Source of the DNA: Roseomonas indoligenes
GTDB lineage: Bacteria; Pseudomonadota; Alphaproteobacteria; Acetobacterales; Acetobacteraceae
Length of the DNA stretch: 64,000 nucleotides
NCBI RefSeq assembly: GCF_017813365.1
Contig: NZ_JAGIZA010000014.1
Coordinates: forward strand, 1-64,000
Reading direction: 5' to 3'
Shown piece by piece: positions 16,351 to 25,347 of this stretch (positions are counted from its first letter, which is position 1; every line of letters begins with the position of its first letter). A program made the position numbers and the translations under genes. Below the pieces are notes generated by a model, which had not been told where the DNA came from, made no database searches, and saw only the letters and a program-made list of their open reading frames with translations.

Positions 16351-18732
16351 ATGGACACCGACAGGGAGGCGGCGGGGAGCTGGGTCGGACGCTCCGTCCC
16401 CCGGCTTGATGGCGGGCGCTTCGTCGCGGGGGAGGTGCGCTACGCCGCCGACCTCATTCCTCCTGATGCGTTCCATGTCGCGCTCGTCCGCTCGCCCCAT
16501 GCCCGCGCGCGCATCCTCGCGGTGGAGACGGAGGAGGCGCGCGGCATGGAGGGCGTGGTGGCGGTGGTGGACGGCGTCCAGGCGGAGTCGCTCGCCGTGC
16601 CGATGCCGATGGTCCTTCCCTTCCTCGGCCCGGGGGCGGGGCGCCCGATCCTCGGGCGGGCGCTCGCTGCCCGCCTCGTCAGCTTCGCCGGCCAGCCTGT
16701 GGCTGCCGTAGTGGCCGAGAGCCCGCATGCGGCCGATGCGGCGGCCCGGCGCGTCATCGTGCGCTACGAAGCGCTGGAGACGGTGCAGGACACCGAGGCC
16801 GCCCTCGCCGAGGGGGCGCCGGTCGTGCACGAGGGCTGGACGTCGAACCTGGTCGCCACGGACCACGTGCGGGCGGGCGAGGCCGCGGCGGTGCTGCGCG
16901 GGGCGCCACATGTCGTGCGCGGGGAGCTGCACCTCCGTCCCTCCACCGCGGCGCCCATGGAGCCCCTCTGCTATATCGGCGACTGGGAAACCCGCACCGG
17001 GCGCCTGACGCTGACCGGCACCTTCCAGAACCCGCATGCGAGCCGCTGGCTGGTTGCGACGGCCCTGGGGCTCCGGGAATCCGATCTGCGCGTGGTCGCG
17101 CCGGCCATGGGCGGCACCTTCGGTTACAAGATGTCCGGGCACACGGAGGAGGCGCTGGTGGGCCTTCTCTCGCGCCTGCTCGGCCGTCCCGTTGCCTATG
17201 TCGAGAGCCGGCGCGACTGCTTCCTCGGCCATTGCCGCGAGCAGCACCACCGCTTCGAGATCGCGGCCGACGGGGAGGGCCGGATTCTCGCATTCCGCGA
17301 CACCTTCGTCGCCGATGTCGGCACGATAGGGCCCGGGAACGGCTGGACCATGCCGCTCGTCGCCGCGACGGTTTTCCCCACTCTCTACGACGTCCCGAAT
17401 GTCGAGGTTTCCTGCACCCTCGTTGCCACGAACAAGGCGCCGTGGCAGCCGGTGCGCGGCTACGGCAAGGAGGTCGCCAACCTCGTCATGGAACGCGCGG
17501 TGGACCTGCTGGCAGCCGAGCTTCGCCTTGATCCCGCCGAGCTGCGAGCGCGCAACCTTCTGCGCCGCGCGGACCTGCCGCGCCGCCTGCCCTCCGGCCT
17601 CAACCTCGACAGCGGCGATTATCCGGAGGCACTGACGAGGCTGAAGGCGCTGTTCGGCTACGATGCCTGGCGTGCGCGCCAGGCGGCGGCGGCCGATGGC
17701 CGGCGCATCGGCATCGGCATCGGCTGCGAGCTGACGCCGGAAGGCGGCGCGCGCCCAGGGGCTTTCCCGAGCGGGTTCGAGACGGCGAGCATCCGCATGT
17801 CGCCCACCGGCGACGTGCAGGTCGCGGTGGGCGTCACATCCCCGGGCAGCGGCAACGAGACCGGGATCGCGCAGCTCGTCGGCGGGGTGCTGGGCCTGAC
17901 GCCCGCAGCAATCCGGGTGGTGCAGGGCGACACCGACGCCGTGCCGGTCGGCACCGGCAATGCCAGCAGCCGCGCCATCCTCTACGGTGGCGCCGCGGCA
18001 CATCTCGCGGCGGTGGATCTCCGCGCCAAGCTCGCGGCCTGTGCGGCGAACCTGCTGCAGGCGCCGGCCGATGAGATCACCTTCGCGGAGGGGAGGGCAT
18101 GCGCGCCAAGTGGTGCCAGCGTCACCCTCGCGGCGCTGGCGCTCGGGGCACACACCCACCCCTTCACCGTGGCCGATGGCGTGGAACTGCCGCTGGAGGC
18201 CACCCGGTCCTACCGCGCGCGGAACATCCGCGTGACGCCCGACGCGAACGGGCGCATCGCGACCTACTCCTCCTTTCCCTATTCCATGCATGCCGTGGCG
18301 GTCGAGCTGGACCCCGGCACGGGGCGGGTGACGGTGCTGGACGTCGCGGCGGTGCACGACTGCGGCGTGATGATCAACCCGGCCCTCGTCACGGGGCAGC
18401 TCAAGGGCGCGATCGTCATGGGCCTGGGCGCCGCGCTCTGGGAGGAGCTGACGCAGGACGGGGAGGGCCGGCTGGTGAGCGACCGGTTCAAGACCTACCT
18501 CCTGCCGCGCGCCACGGACCTGCCGACCATCCGCGTCGACCATATGGCGACACCGAGCCCGTTCCACCCGCTTGGGATGAAAGGCGCGGGGGAGTCCGGC
18601 CTGGGCGGCGCGCTGGCGGCCGCGACCAACGCGGTCGCCGATGCGCTCGGCGCCCTGTCACCGGGCCTGACCACCGTGCCGGCGACGCCGCCCCGGTTGA
18701 TGGCGCTGCTTGCCAGGGGAGCTGCGCGGTGA
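16351..18732 (+). CDS. Molybdenum hydroxylase large subunit (xanthine dehydrogenase/CoxL family)
   Basis: 793 residues. The N-terminal domain (GRSVPRLDGGRFVAGEVRYA) and the molybdopterin-binding domains follow the aldehyde oxidase/xanthine dehydrogenase pattern: APAMGGTFGYKM near 250, PVRGYGKEVANLVMER near 367, and GMKGAGESG near the C-terminus, where Glu748 is the catalytic base. There is no AYRCSFR-type active loop as in CO dehydrogenase. Hydroxylates a carbon adjacent to N or C=O using water. The medium (FAD) subunit starts inside its stop codon and the FeS subunit follows. Confidence 0.92.
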   Translation: MDTDREAAGSWVGRSVPRLDGGRFVAGEVRYAADLIPPDAFHVALVRSPHARARILAVETEEARGMEGVVAVVDGVQAESLAVPMPMVLPFLGPGAGRPILGRALAARLVSFAGQPVAAVVAESPHAADAAARRVIVRYEALETVQDTEAALAEGAPVVHEGWTSNLVATDHVRAGEAAAVLRGAPHVVRGELHLRPSTAAPMEPLCYIGDWETRTGRLTLTGTFQNPHASRWLVATALGLRESDLRVVAPAMGGTFGYKMSGHTEEALVGLLSRLLGRPVAYVESRRDCFLGHCREQHHRFEIAADGEGRILAFRDTFVADVGTIGPGNGWTMPLVAATVFPTLYDVPNVEVSCTLVATNKAPWQPVRGYGKEVANLVMERAVDLLAAELRLDPAELRARNLLRRADLPRRLPSGLNLDSGDYPEALTRLKALFGYDAWRARQAAAADGRRIGIGIGCELTPEGGARPGAFPSGFETASIRMSPTGDVQVAVGVTSPGSGNETGIAQLVGGVLGLTPAAIRVVQGDTDAVPVGTGNASSRAILYGGAAAHLAAVDLRAKLAACAANLLQAPADEITFAEGRACAPSGASVTLAALALGAHTHPFTVADGVELPLEATRSYRARNIRVTPDANGRIATYSSFPYSMHAVAVELDPGTGRVTVLDVAAVHDCGVMINPALVTGQLKGAIVMGLGAALWEELTQDGEGRLVSDRFKTYLLPRATDLPTIRVDHMATPSPFHPLGMKGAGESGLGGALAAATNAVADALGALSPGLTTVPATPPRLMALLARGAAR

Positions 18733-19562
18733 TCGGCGCCCGCTTCCGCTTCACGCGCCCCGAGACGCTGGAGGAGGCGCTGGATCTCCTCGCCGGTGCC
18801 GGTGGGCTGGGCCGGGTGATCGGCGGCGGCTCGGTGCTCGTGCCCGCCCTGGTGGCGGGGCAGGACGCGCCGGCCCTCGTGGTGGATATCGGGCGGCTCG
18901 GACTAGGGAGCGTGCGCGAGGAGGACAGCGACGTGGTTATCGGAGCCGCTGCAACGTATGCGACACTGCTCGCGAGCGAGGTGGTGCGCCGGCGGTTGCC
19001 GTTGCTGGCGGCCATGCTGCGCGAGGTGACGGGCGGCCCCGGGCTGTGGAACCTCGCCACGCCAGGCGGTGCCGCCTGCTACGCCAACCCTGCCTCCGAC
19101 GTGCCCGGCTGTCTTGTCGCCCTCGGCGCGGCCTTCCGCTTGGCCTCAAGACGAGGAGAGCGGTTGGTCGCGGCCGAGAACTTCTTCCGTGGCGCCTTCG
19201 AGACAGAGCGGTCGCCTGACGAGATGCTCACCGCCCTCGTACTGCCGGCGCCGGAGCCAGGGCGGCACGCCTATTACAAGCTGAAGCATGCTGCGAGCTC
19301 CTGGCCCATCGTCACGGCCTCCTGCCTTTCCATAGATGGGAGGATACGCCTCTGCCTTGGTGCAGCCGCTCCGGTGCCTCTGCTCTTGGACTGGCCCACG
19401 CCGTCCACCACCGAGGCCGTCGCGGCCATGGCCGAGCAAGTACAGGCCGCCATCGCCACGGAATGGACCGATGAACTGGCCGGCCCAGGCTATCGTCGGG
19501 CCGTCGTCCCGGCCGTCGCCGCGCGCGCAATCCGCGCCGTATTGGAAGAGAGAACATCATGA
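18729..19562 (+). CDS. Molybdenum hydroxylase FAD-binding medium subunit
   Basis: 277 residues from GTG 18729, which overlaps the previous TGA (GTGA), implying translational coupling. RFTRPETLEEALDLLAGAGG is the usual N-terminus, VIGGGSVLVPAL is the FAD pyrophosphate loop, and a second FAD motif appears near WNLATPGGAACYANPASDVP. In canonical medium subunits that motif reads T-x-G-G-N/T; here TPGGAACYANP is close. It transfers electrons from the FeS subunit to an acceptor. Shorter and more divergent toward the C-terminus than xanthine dehydrogenase counterparts. Confidence 0.88.
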   Translation: MIGARFRFTRPETLEEALDLLAGAGGLGRVIGGGSVLVPALVAGQDAPALVVDIGRLGLGSVREEDSDVVIGAAATYATLLASEVVRRRLPLLAAMLREVTGGPGLWNLATPGGAACYANPASDVPGCLVALGAAFRLASRRGERLVAAENFFRGAFETERSPDEMLTALVLPAPEPGRHAYYKLKHAASSWPIVTASCLSIDGRIRLCLGAAAPVPLLLDWPTPSTTEAVAAMAEQVQAAIATEWTDELAGPGYRRAVVPAVAARAIRAVLEERTS

Positions 19563-20053
19563 GCGAGGCGGTGACCCTCCGCTGCAACGTGAACGGCAGC
19601 GACGTGGATCGCGAGGTGGACGCGCGCCTGCTTCTGGTAGAGTTCGTTCGCGATGTGCTCGGGCTGAAGGCCACACGCGTGGGCTGCCATACCGGTGACT
19701 GCGGCGCGTGCACGCTTCTCCTGGACGGCGCCGTGGTAAAGTCGTGCTTGGTCCTTGCCCTCTCGGCTGAGGAGCGAGCGGTGGTTACCATTGAGGGCTC
19801 AAACAACTTGGCCGAGATCCAAGCCGCGTTTGTGGCCGAGAACGGCTTCCAGTGCGGCTACTGCACCACGGGCATGATTCTCACGGCCGCTGAACTCCTC
19901 CGTAAGAGCCCGCATCCGAGTGACATGGAAATCCGGCACGCGCTTGTAGGGAATCTCTGCCGCTGCACGGGTTACGACGCCATCATCGCAGCCATTCACC
20001 GCGCGGCAGAGCGTCGGGGAGCAGTAGGGTACGCCGTCGGTAGCCGGCAGTAA
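19559..20053 (+). CDS. Molybdenum hydroxylase 2Fe-2S small subunit
   Basis: 164 residues; ATG overlaps the previous TGA (ATGA). Plant-type 2Fe-2S cluster: Cys43, Cys48, Cys51 (GCHTGDCGACT) and Cys63. Second cluster: Cys99, Cys102 (QCGYCTTGM), Cys134 and Cys136 (CRCTGY). Complete small subunit of the large-medium-small hydroxylase. It is the last gene of the operon begun at 11649; IS5-type debris follows. Confidence 0.93.
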   Translation: MSEAVTLRCNVNGSDVDREVDARLLLVEFVRDVLGLKATRVGCHTGDCGACTLLLDGAVVKSCLVLALSAEERAVVTIEGSNNLAEIQAAFVAENGFQCGYCTTGMILTAAELLRKSPHPSDMEIRHALVGNLCRCTGYDAIIAAIHRAAERRGAVGYAVGSRQ

Positions 20054-20220
20054 ACCGTGTACCGCCAAGACGCAAACTAGTGCCTGGCGACAAGTGGCAC
20101 ATGGATGCGATGCTCATCGCATTCGCGGGAAACAGCACATTAGTAGGCGTGTGGTGGATCATGAGGGCAACGTGCCCACGTTTCTTGGGCCTTGTTGCAT
20201 GAACCTTGCAGGTAGGCCTG

Positions 20221-20915
20221 CATGAGCAAGGCACTGGCACAAGGTGGACGCCTGAAGGAAGGCTACCCGACGCGGAGCTGGCGGGAGTACGGTCGGGGGC
20301 TGATCTCCCGCGGAAATCTGACGGTGTGGATCTCGCCGGACCTGGCCTGGCAGGCCGCCGAGGGGTCGGGAAAGCGCGGTCGGCCGCAGGTCTTTTCACG
20401 GATGCGGCGATCCAGGCGGTGCTGACGCTGAAGGTGTTGTGAGCCGCCCCTGTTGCGGGCGGCCCAGGGCATGACGGGAAACCTGATCCGACTGGCTGGG
20501 CTGGATTGGCGCACATCTCACTACAGCACCCTCTCCCGGCGAGAGAAGGACCGCACCGTCGTCATTCCCTACCGTCCCGCGGGGCAGGCCGCTGCACCTC
20601 GTGATCGACAGCACTGGGTTGGTGGTGCTCGGCGAGGGCGAACCCTGAAAGGTAGGCACGACCGGCGGGCCGAGCGCAACGAGAACCTCCGTGCCATCAA
20701 GCGCCTCGGCTGACGGCTCTGGAAGAGGTGGAGCGGATATCACCGGCGCAGCCTGGCTGAGACGGCCATGGCACGTCCAAAACACCTGGGCGAGCGTCTC
20801 TCGGCACGCGATCCCGCTCGTCAGGTCGCCGAAGTTCAGGTTCGCTGCGCTATGCTCAACACCTTCAACGCCCTTGGTATGCCCGACACCGTCACCCGCG
20901 CCTCATCAGGACATC
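20221..20915 (+). pseudogene. Decayed IS5-family transposase with internal deletion
   Basis: Pieces in different frames follow IS5/IS1031-type transposases in order: GYPTRSWREYGRGLISRGNL (20260s), QVFTDAAIQAVLTLKVL (20388-20440), RLAGLDWR and HYSTLSRREK (20490-20550), VIPYRP, then a jump to AERNENLRAIKRLG (about 20670-20712), RWSGYHRRSLAETAM and QVAEVQVRCAMLNTFNALGMP (20820-20884). The central part carrying the first DDE aspartates is deleted, and several frameshifts and stops are present. Terminal inverted repeats were not identified. Confidence 0.75.
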
Positions 20916-21053
20916 AAAGACCTAGCCGCGTCCTCACGCCGATTTCCACAACAGAGTCCCCGCAAACGGCCGGTGAACCACTTACGATTTTGAACAGAGA
21001 GAATTCAGTCCTGTGAGTTCACGATCAATGTCAATCGGTCCAGATGCTAGCCG

Positions 21054-21353
21054 ATGGCACATGCAACACTGATCGTCACATGCAGTGGCGGCACCCACTT
21101 CGATCGCGACCATTACGTCGACGTTCACCTACCCTTGGTGCTTGCCTGCTGGCAGCGGCACGGGCTGGAGAGCGCCTCCGCCTTCTTCCCGCGTGACGCC
21201 AACGCGGCGGATGTTTCCGTGGGCATTTACCGGTTCCGCGACGAGGACGCGCTGCACGCCGCGCTCGCATCGGCCGAGATGGAGACCGTGATGGCCGACG
21301 TTCCCCGCTTCACGGATGCAACCGTGTCCCGGAGCATGGGCACTCCCCTCTGA
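21054..21353 (+). CDS. EthD-family small protein
   Basis: 99 residues; a GTG or ATG near 21054 is the apparent start. HFDRDHYVDVHLPLVLACWQ near residue 16 is the EthD signature (a His-containing dimeric alpha-beta barrel), followed by ADVSVGIYRFRDEDALHAAL. EthD proteins are linked to ether and ring-compound degradation and related dimeric barrels catalyse dehydration or cyclisation. A BdcA-like SDR gene follows 85 bp downstream, so they may be co-expressed. Confidence 0.8.
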   Translation: MAHATLIVTCSGGTHFDRDHYVDVHLPLVLACWQRHGLESASAFFPRDANAADVSVGIYRFRDEDALHAALASAEMETVMADVPRFTDATVSRSMGTPL

Positions 21354-21438
21354 TCGCACCGGGCTTTGCCTGGACGGAGCCGAGTGAGCACGGCACTCGC
21401 CAACCAACTTCCTCTTCCCCAATCTGAGGGCAAGCACG

Positions 21439-22149
21439 ATGACATTCTCTGGTCGCAAGGTGTTTGTCGTCGGCGGCAGCCGCGGCATCGGCGCAGCGAT
21501 CGTGCGGCGCTTCGCCGCTGCCGGCGCAACGGTGGTATTCACCTATGCCGCCTCGGTCGGCGCGGCCGACCATCTCGTCGCCGAGACCGGTGCACAGGCG
21601 CTCCAGATCGATGCAGGGGCGCGCGACGAACTGATCGCGGCAGTCCGTGACGCCGGCCCGATCGACATCTTTGTCTACAACGCCGGTCTGCTGGTGTTCG
21701 GCGACCCGCTGACGCTCAACGCCGACGATGTCGACCGCATGATCGACGTGAATGTGCGGGGTGCCTATTTCGGTAGCGTGGAGGCGTCACGCCTCATGCC
21801 GGGAGGCGGGCGGATCCTCGTCATCGGATCCGACACCGCCGACAGCATGCCGTTTCCCGGGCTTGCCGCATATGTGCTGACTAAAGCGGCAATGCAGGGT
21901 ATGGCCCGCGGCTTGGCACGCGATCTGGGGCCGCGAAACATCACGATCAATGTGATCCAGCCGGGCCCTACCGATACCGACATGAACCCGGCCAATGGTC
22001 CGCGCGCAGCCGGCATGCTCGGGCCCATGGCTATCAAGCGCTACGGCACCGCCGACGAGGTCGCCGGCCTGGCGCTCTACCTCGCCGGAGCGCAGGCACG
22101 CGGCATCACGGGCGCCATGCATACGATCGACGGCGGCTTCGCCGCTTGA
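21439..22149 (+). CDS. bdcA: SDR-family protein similar to BdcA
   Basis: 236 residues. Glycine motif GGSRGIG (12-18) for the cofactor, NAG motif, and YVLTK as the Tyr-x3-Lys catalytic pair. Several stretches match E. coli BdcA as I remember it: GIGAAIVRRF, MPGGGRILVIGSD, MARGLARDLGPRNITINVIQ and GAMHTIDGGF. BdcA binds cyclic-di-GMP and affects biofilm dispersal; whether this protein does so is unknown, and BdcA-type SDRs retain reductase motifs. It faces a LysR gene across 170 bp, end to end. Confidence 0.78.
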   Translation: MTFSGRKVFVVGGSRGIGAAIVRRFAAAGATVVFTYAASVGAADHLVAETGAQALQIDAGARDELIAAVRDAGPIDIFVYNAGLLVFGDPLTLNADDVDRMIDVNVRGAYFGSVEASRLMPGGGRILVIGSDTADSMPFPGLAAYVLTKAAMQGMARGLARDLGPRNITINVIQPGPTDTDMNPANGPRAAGMLGPMAIKRYGTADEVAGLALYLAGAQARGITGAMHTIDGGFAA

Positions 22150-22322
22150 CTTTCGGCATTCACCCGGGCGGTCAGGCAGAGAATGTGGACATGGATGACA
22201 GCGTCAGCTTCCGTGTCCCCCATCAGGCATGACCGAAATCTGCGTCGACAAGGGCACAGGATCCCGAAGGAGCGACCGGCGAGACGCGTGGGGCGATCTT
22301 GGATTCTCTCGGCCGATACTGT

Positions 22323-23195
22323 TCATCTCTGAGCCGCACCTCGTGCGGTCTCATTCGCGAGGTGGTCCGATAAGGTTGCGATAAACGCACGAAGACGTTG
22401 AAGACCCCGTAGATCCCGGTGGTATCCCATCCAGATGTCTCGCGCTGGCGGCGGCGTCGGCAGTTCCAGTCTGCGGATGCCCGAGATCTGGTTGCCGACG
22501 ACGCGGGGCAGGACGGCGATACCGACGCCTTGCCTGCACATGCGCCCCTGGACGTTGCGGTTGTTCGATTGCAGGACCGGCCTTGCGTTAGGGAAACTCT
22601 CGATGAGCCACGCGATGTCAGGGAAGTGGCGCTTGGATGGGGTGATCAGCCGAAAACCAGTTCCATCGCCATATTTGGGATCAGACGCCTCCTCGGCGAT
22701 GTAGACGCCATATTCGAGCCTGAAAAGCCGCCGCTGAACGATATCGGCAGTCTCGAATGGAACGGTACGAAATGCGACATCGGCTTCCCGCTGGGCGAGG
22801 CTGAACCGGCGCGTGCCGGTGAGGATTTCGACGTCGACATTGGGGTAAGCGTTGGCGAAGTCCGCCAGGATGGGAGGCAGGACATAGGCCCCAAACCAGT
22901 CCGTTGTTGAAATGCGCAGACTGCCTTCGAGATTCCGCTCCTGTCCCGCAAGCCGGCGCTCCATTGCCAGCGCGCCTTCTTCCATTTGCTCGGCCAGCGC
23001 GACGATCCCGTGGCCCTCATCGGTCAGGACAAAACCGTCCGCTGTGCGCTGGAAGAGGGTGTGACCCATCGCCTCCTCAAGTGCGCGGAGACGCCTTCCA
23101 ACGGTCGGATGACTCGTCTGAAGAGAGCGCGCGGCGCCGCCGAGTGTGCCGCTTCGCGCAACAGCAAGAAAGATTCTGACGTCACTCCAGTCCAT
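22323..23195 (-). CDS. LysR-family transcriptional regulator
   Basis: 290 residues from the ATG at 23195 (MDWSDVRIFLAVARSGTLGG); an upstream ATG at 23279 would add 28 non-family residues. HTH: GGAARSLQTSHPTVGRRLRA. The effector domain starts near RNLEGSLRISTTDWFGAYVL. It belongs to the branch of short LysR proteins with the WSDVRIFL start. It reads away from the downstream oxidoreductase cluster (23576 onward) and could control that cluster or the SDR gene it converges with. Confidence 0.9.
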   Translation of the reverse strand: MDWSDVRIFLAVARSGTLGGAARSLQTSHPTVGRRLRALEEAMGHTLFQRTADGFVLTDEGHGIVALAEQMEEGALAMERRLAGQERNLEGSLRISTTDWFGAYVLPPILADFANAYPNVDVEILTGTRRFSLAQREADVAFRTVPFETADIVQRRLFRLEYGVYIAEEASDPKYGDGTGFRLITPSKRHFPDIAWLIESFPNARPVLQSNNRNVQGRMCRQGVGIAVLPRVVGNQISGIRRLELPTPPPARDIWMGYHRDLRGLQRLRAFIATLSDHLANETARGAAQR

Positions 23196-23575
23196 CGCGA
23201 CCACCCAAACAGATCTGAACGGTGAGGATACAGTTATGTCTGTTGGAGAACAAATCTGAGCACCTATTCTCCCGCACATCGTTAGGAAGCGCGAGTGACC
23301 GTGACTGATCCCAAGGGAGGCTCCTCAGGACTGAGCAGAGTGACCTCCCGGATCAGGGCAGAACACGGCGGCCTGCGCCTCAATCCCAAATGAGAACTTC
23401 GATGATGATCACGATGCTGGTGACCTACGCGGGCGATGAGCAGGCGCTATTGGACCGCGACCTCCGCGTCATCGTCACCAGCCAATTCGACGAGGCGGGT
23501 CTCGGCCTGGCGATCTCCCGGCAGCCCGCGTCCGATCCCGCGCACAGCTCTCATCCGAGCAGCAGGAAATAGAAC
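23196..23575. other. 380-bp intergenic region before the oxidoreductase cluster
   Basis: Presumed promoter region for the LysR gene and for the cluster starting at 23576. A 60-codon frame at 23390-23572 (with internal ATG codons and a LDRDLRVIVTSQFDEAGLGL segment) has coding-like composition and ends 4 bp before the next gene, but it matches no family I know. It may be the trimmed end of a deleted gene. Confidence 0.35.
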
Positions 23576-24475
23576 ATGCATATCGGATTTATCGGCCTCG
23601 GCAGCATGGGCTCAGCGATGGCCGTGAACTTGGTGAAGGCTGGCCATGACGTCCGAGCCTGGAACCGCAGCAAGGTCGCCCACGAAAGCGTTCCCGGAGT
23701 GACGCTGGTCAGACACGCGGCGGATGCATTCGAGGGTGATGCAGTCTTCACGATGCTGTCCGACGACCCTGCCATTCGCGAAGTGATCCTCGATGCCGGC
23801 TTACTCGCAAGCGCGCGACGAGGGCTGATCCACGTTGTCACATCCACGATCTCGGTGGCCTTCGGGCGCGAACTGGATCTGCTGCACGAAGAGGCTGGCC
23901 TTGGCTATGTGTCCGCACCGGTTCTCGGCAGACCCAACGTAGCGGCGCTTGGCCAGCTCAACATGTTGGCGGCCGGGAAGGCCGACGCAGTTGCCGCGAT
24001 CGAGCCGCTGCTCGCCCCCCTCAGCAAGGAGGTCTGGAAGTTGGGGGACAACCCCGCTCGGGCCAATGCGGCAAAGCTCGCCTGCAACATGATGATCGCC
24101 ATGGCCATCGAGGCAATGGCCGAGGGTGTGGTGCTGACCGAGAGCGTCGGCCTCGACCGTGCGGATTTCTTTGAGCTCATCCTGGGCACCCTTTTCTCGG
24201 GCCGCGTCTATGAGAGCTACAGCGCGCAAATCACGGAGCAATCATTCGAGCCCGGGTTCAAAGCCAGGCTTGCGCTCAAGGACATGCTTCTGGCGACCCA
24301 GGCCGGCGAGGAGATTGGACGCAGGCTCCCGATGCTTGAGTCTGTTCGCGAGGGCCTCAGCAAAGCTGTCTCGGCAGGCTTAGGGGAGAAGGACTGGTCG
24401 ATCATGGCCGATATGACGGTCCGCGGCGGCGACCGCGTGGCGTCGTCCAGAAGCAACTCGGAGAAGAAGGCATGA
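23576..24475 (+). CDS. NAD(P)-dependent beta-hydroxyacid dehydrogenase-like protein
   Basis: 299 residues. Rossmann motif GFIGLGSMGSAMAVNLV (4-20), substrate loop resembling VSAPVLGRPN, and the catalytic Lys of NAAKLACNMMIA near 168. This is the 6-phosphogluconate dehydrogenase-like/3-hydroxyisobutyrate dehydrogenase superfamily; members reduce succinic semialdehyde, tartronate semialdehyde or imines. The substrate is not predictable. First gene of a cluster; the following SDR overlaps its stop (ATGA). Confidence 0.85.
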   Translation: MHIGFIGLGSMGSAMAVNLVKAGHDVRAWNRSKVAHESVPGVTLVRHAADAFEGDAVFTMLSDDPAIREVILDAGLLASARRGLIHVVTSTISVAFGRELDLLHEEAGLGYVSAPVLGRPNVAALGQLNMLAAGKADAVAAIEPLLAPLSKEVWKLGDNPARANAAKLACNMMIAMAIEAMAEGVVLTESVGLDRADFFELILGTLFSGRVYESYSAQITEQSFEPGFKARLALKDMLLATQAGEEIGRRLPMLESVREGLSKAVSAGLGEKDWSIMADMTVRGGDRVASSRSNSEKKA

Positions 24476-25296
24476 AAACCTGGCTCATCACAGGCTCCTC
24501 AAGCGGATTCGGCCAGCGACTCGCGCTCGCTGCAGTACGGCGGGGCGATCAGGTCATCGCGACAGCCCGCAACGTCAAGGCGATCGAGGCAATGGCTGAG
24601 CCTTTCGGTGGGCGGATGATTACCCTGCCACTCGACGTGACCGCCGCCGCAACAGCCAAGGCTGCGGTGGCGAGGGCCGTCGAGGCATTCGGCGGGTTCG
24701 ACGTGCTCGTGAACAATGCGGGCTACGGACTATTCGGCGCGATTGAGGAAGGCACGCCCGAGGAGTATCGGCCGATGTTTGAGGTGAACGTCTTCGGTCT
24801 GATCGAAACCACCAGAGCAGCTCTGCCCGTCCTGCGACGTTCGGGCGGAACGATCGTCAACATGTCGTCCGGCGCCGGCATCGCGGGCAGTGGCGGAGGA
24901 GGCTATTACAACGCTGCTAAGTTTGCCGTGGAAGGGATTTCCGAGGCGCTCGCCGGCGAACTGGAGCCCTTCGGCATTCGTGTGCTGATCGTCGAGCCTG
25001 GGCCGTTCCGCACCGACTTCCTTGGCCGTTCGATCACGCTGGCGGCCAATGAGATGCCGGAATATGCCGCGAGTTCGCGGAAGCGCTATCGCGAAACTAA
25101 CGACGGCAACCAGGCGGGCGATCCCGACAAGGCGATCGCGGTCATCCTGCAGGCAGTCGACGCCGATGATGCCCCGCTTCATCTGCCGCTCGGCCCGGTC
25201 GCGCACGCAATCGCCGAACGAAAGATGGCTGCATTCCGTAGGGACATCGAAGCCTGGCGTAGCGTCTCGATCGCCACCGATTTCGATCAGCCCTGA
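24472..25296 (+). CDS. SDR-family oxidoreductase
   Basis: 274 residues. Cofactor loop TGSSSGFG near 7-14, NNAG motif, and YYNAAK supplying the Tyr and Lys; Ser of NMSSGAGIAG is the third catalytic residue. The arginine in ATARN suggests NADP preference. C-terminal region fits the classical SDRs of about 275 residues similar to the paralogue at 53164. Its start overlaps the stop of the hydroxyacid-dehydrogenase-like gene, indicating translational coupling. Confidence 0.88.
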   Translation: MKTWLITGSSSGFGQRLALAAVRRGDQVIATARNVKAIEAMAEPFGGRMITLPLDVTAAATAKAAVARAVEAFGGFDVLVNNAGYGLFGAIEEGTPEEYRPMFEVNVFGLIETTRAALPVLRRSGGTIVNMSSGAGIAGSGGGGYYNAAKFAVEGISEALAGELEPFGIRVLIVEPGPFRTDFLGRSITLAANEMPEYAASSRKRYRETNDGNQAGDPDKAIAVILQAVDADDAPLHLPLGPVAHAIAERKMAAFRRDIEAWRSVSIATDFDQP

Positions 25297-25347
25297 GCGC
25301 TGGCCGCAAGCTCTGTCTCAACGTCAATTATCGGCTGGAAGGCAATC

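Noticed and set aside
16351-18732. Carbon monoxide dehydrogenase large subunit (coxL)
   Set aside because: The AYRCSFR active-site loop of form I CO dehydrogenase is absent and no cox accessory genes are present.
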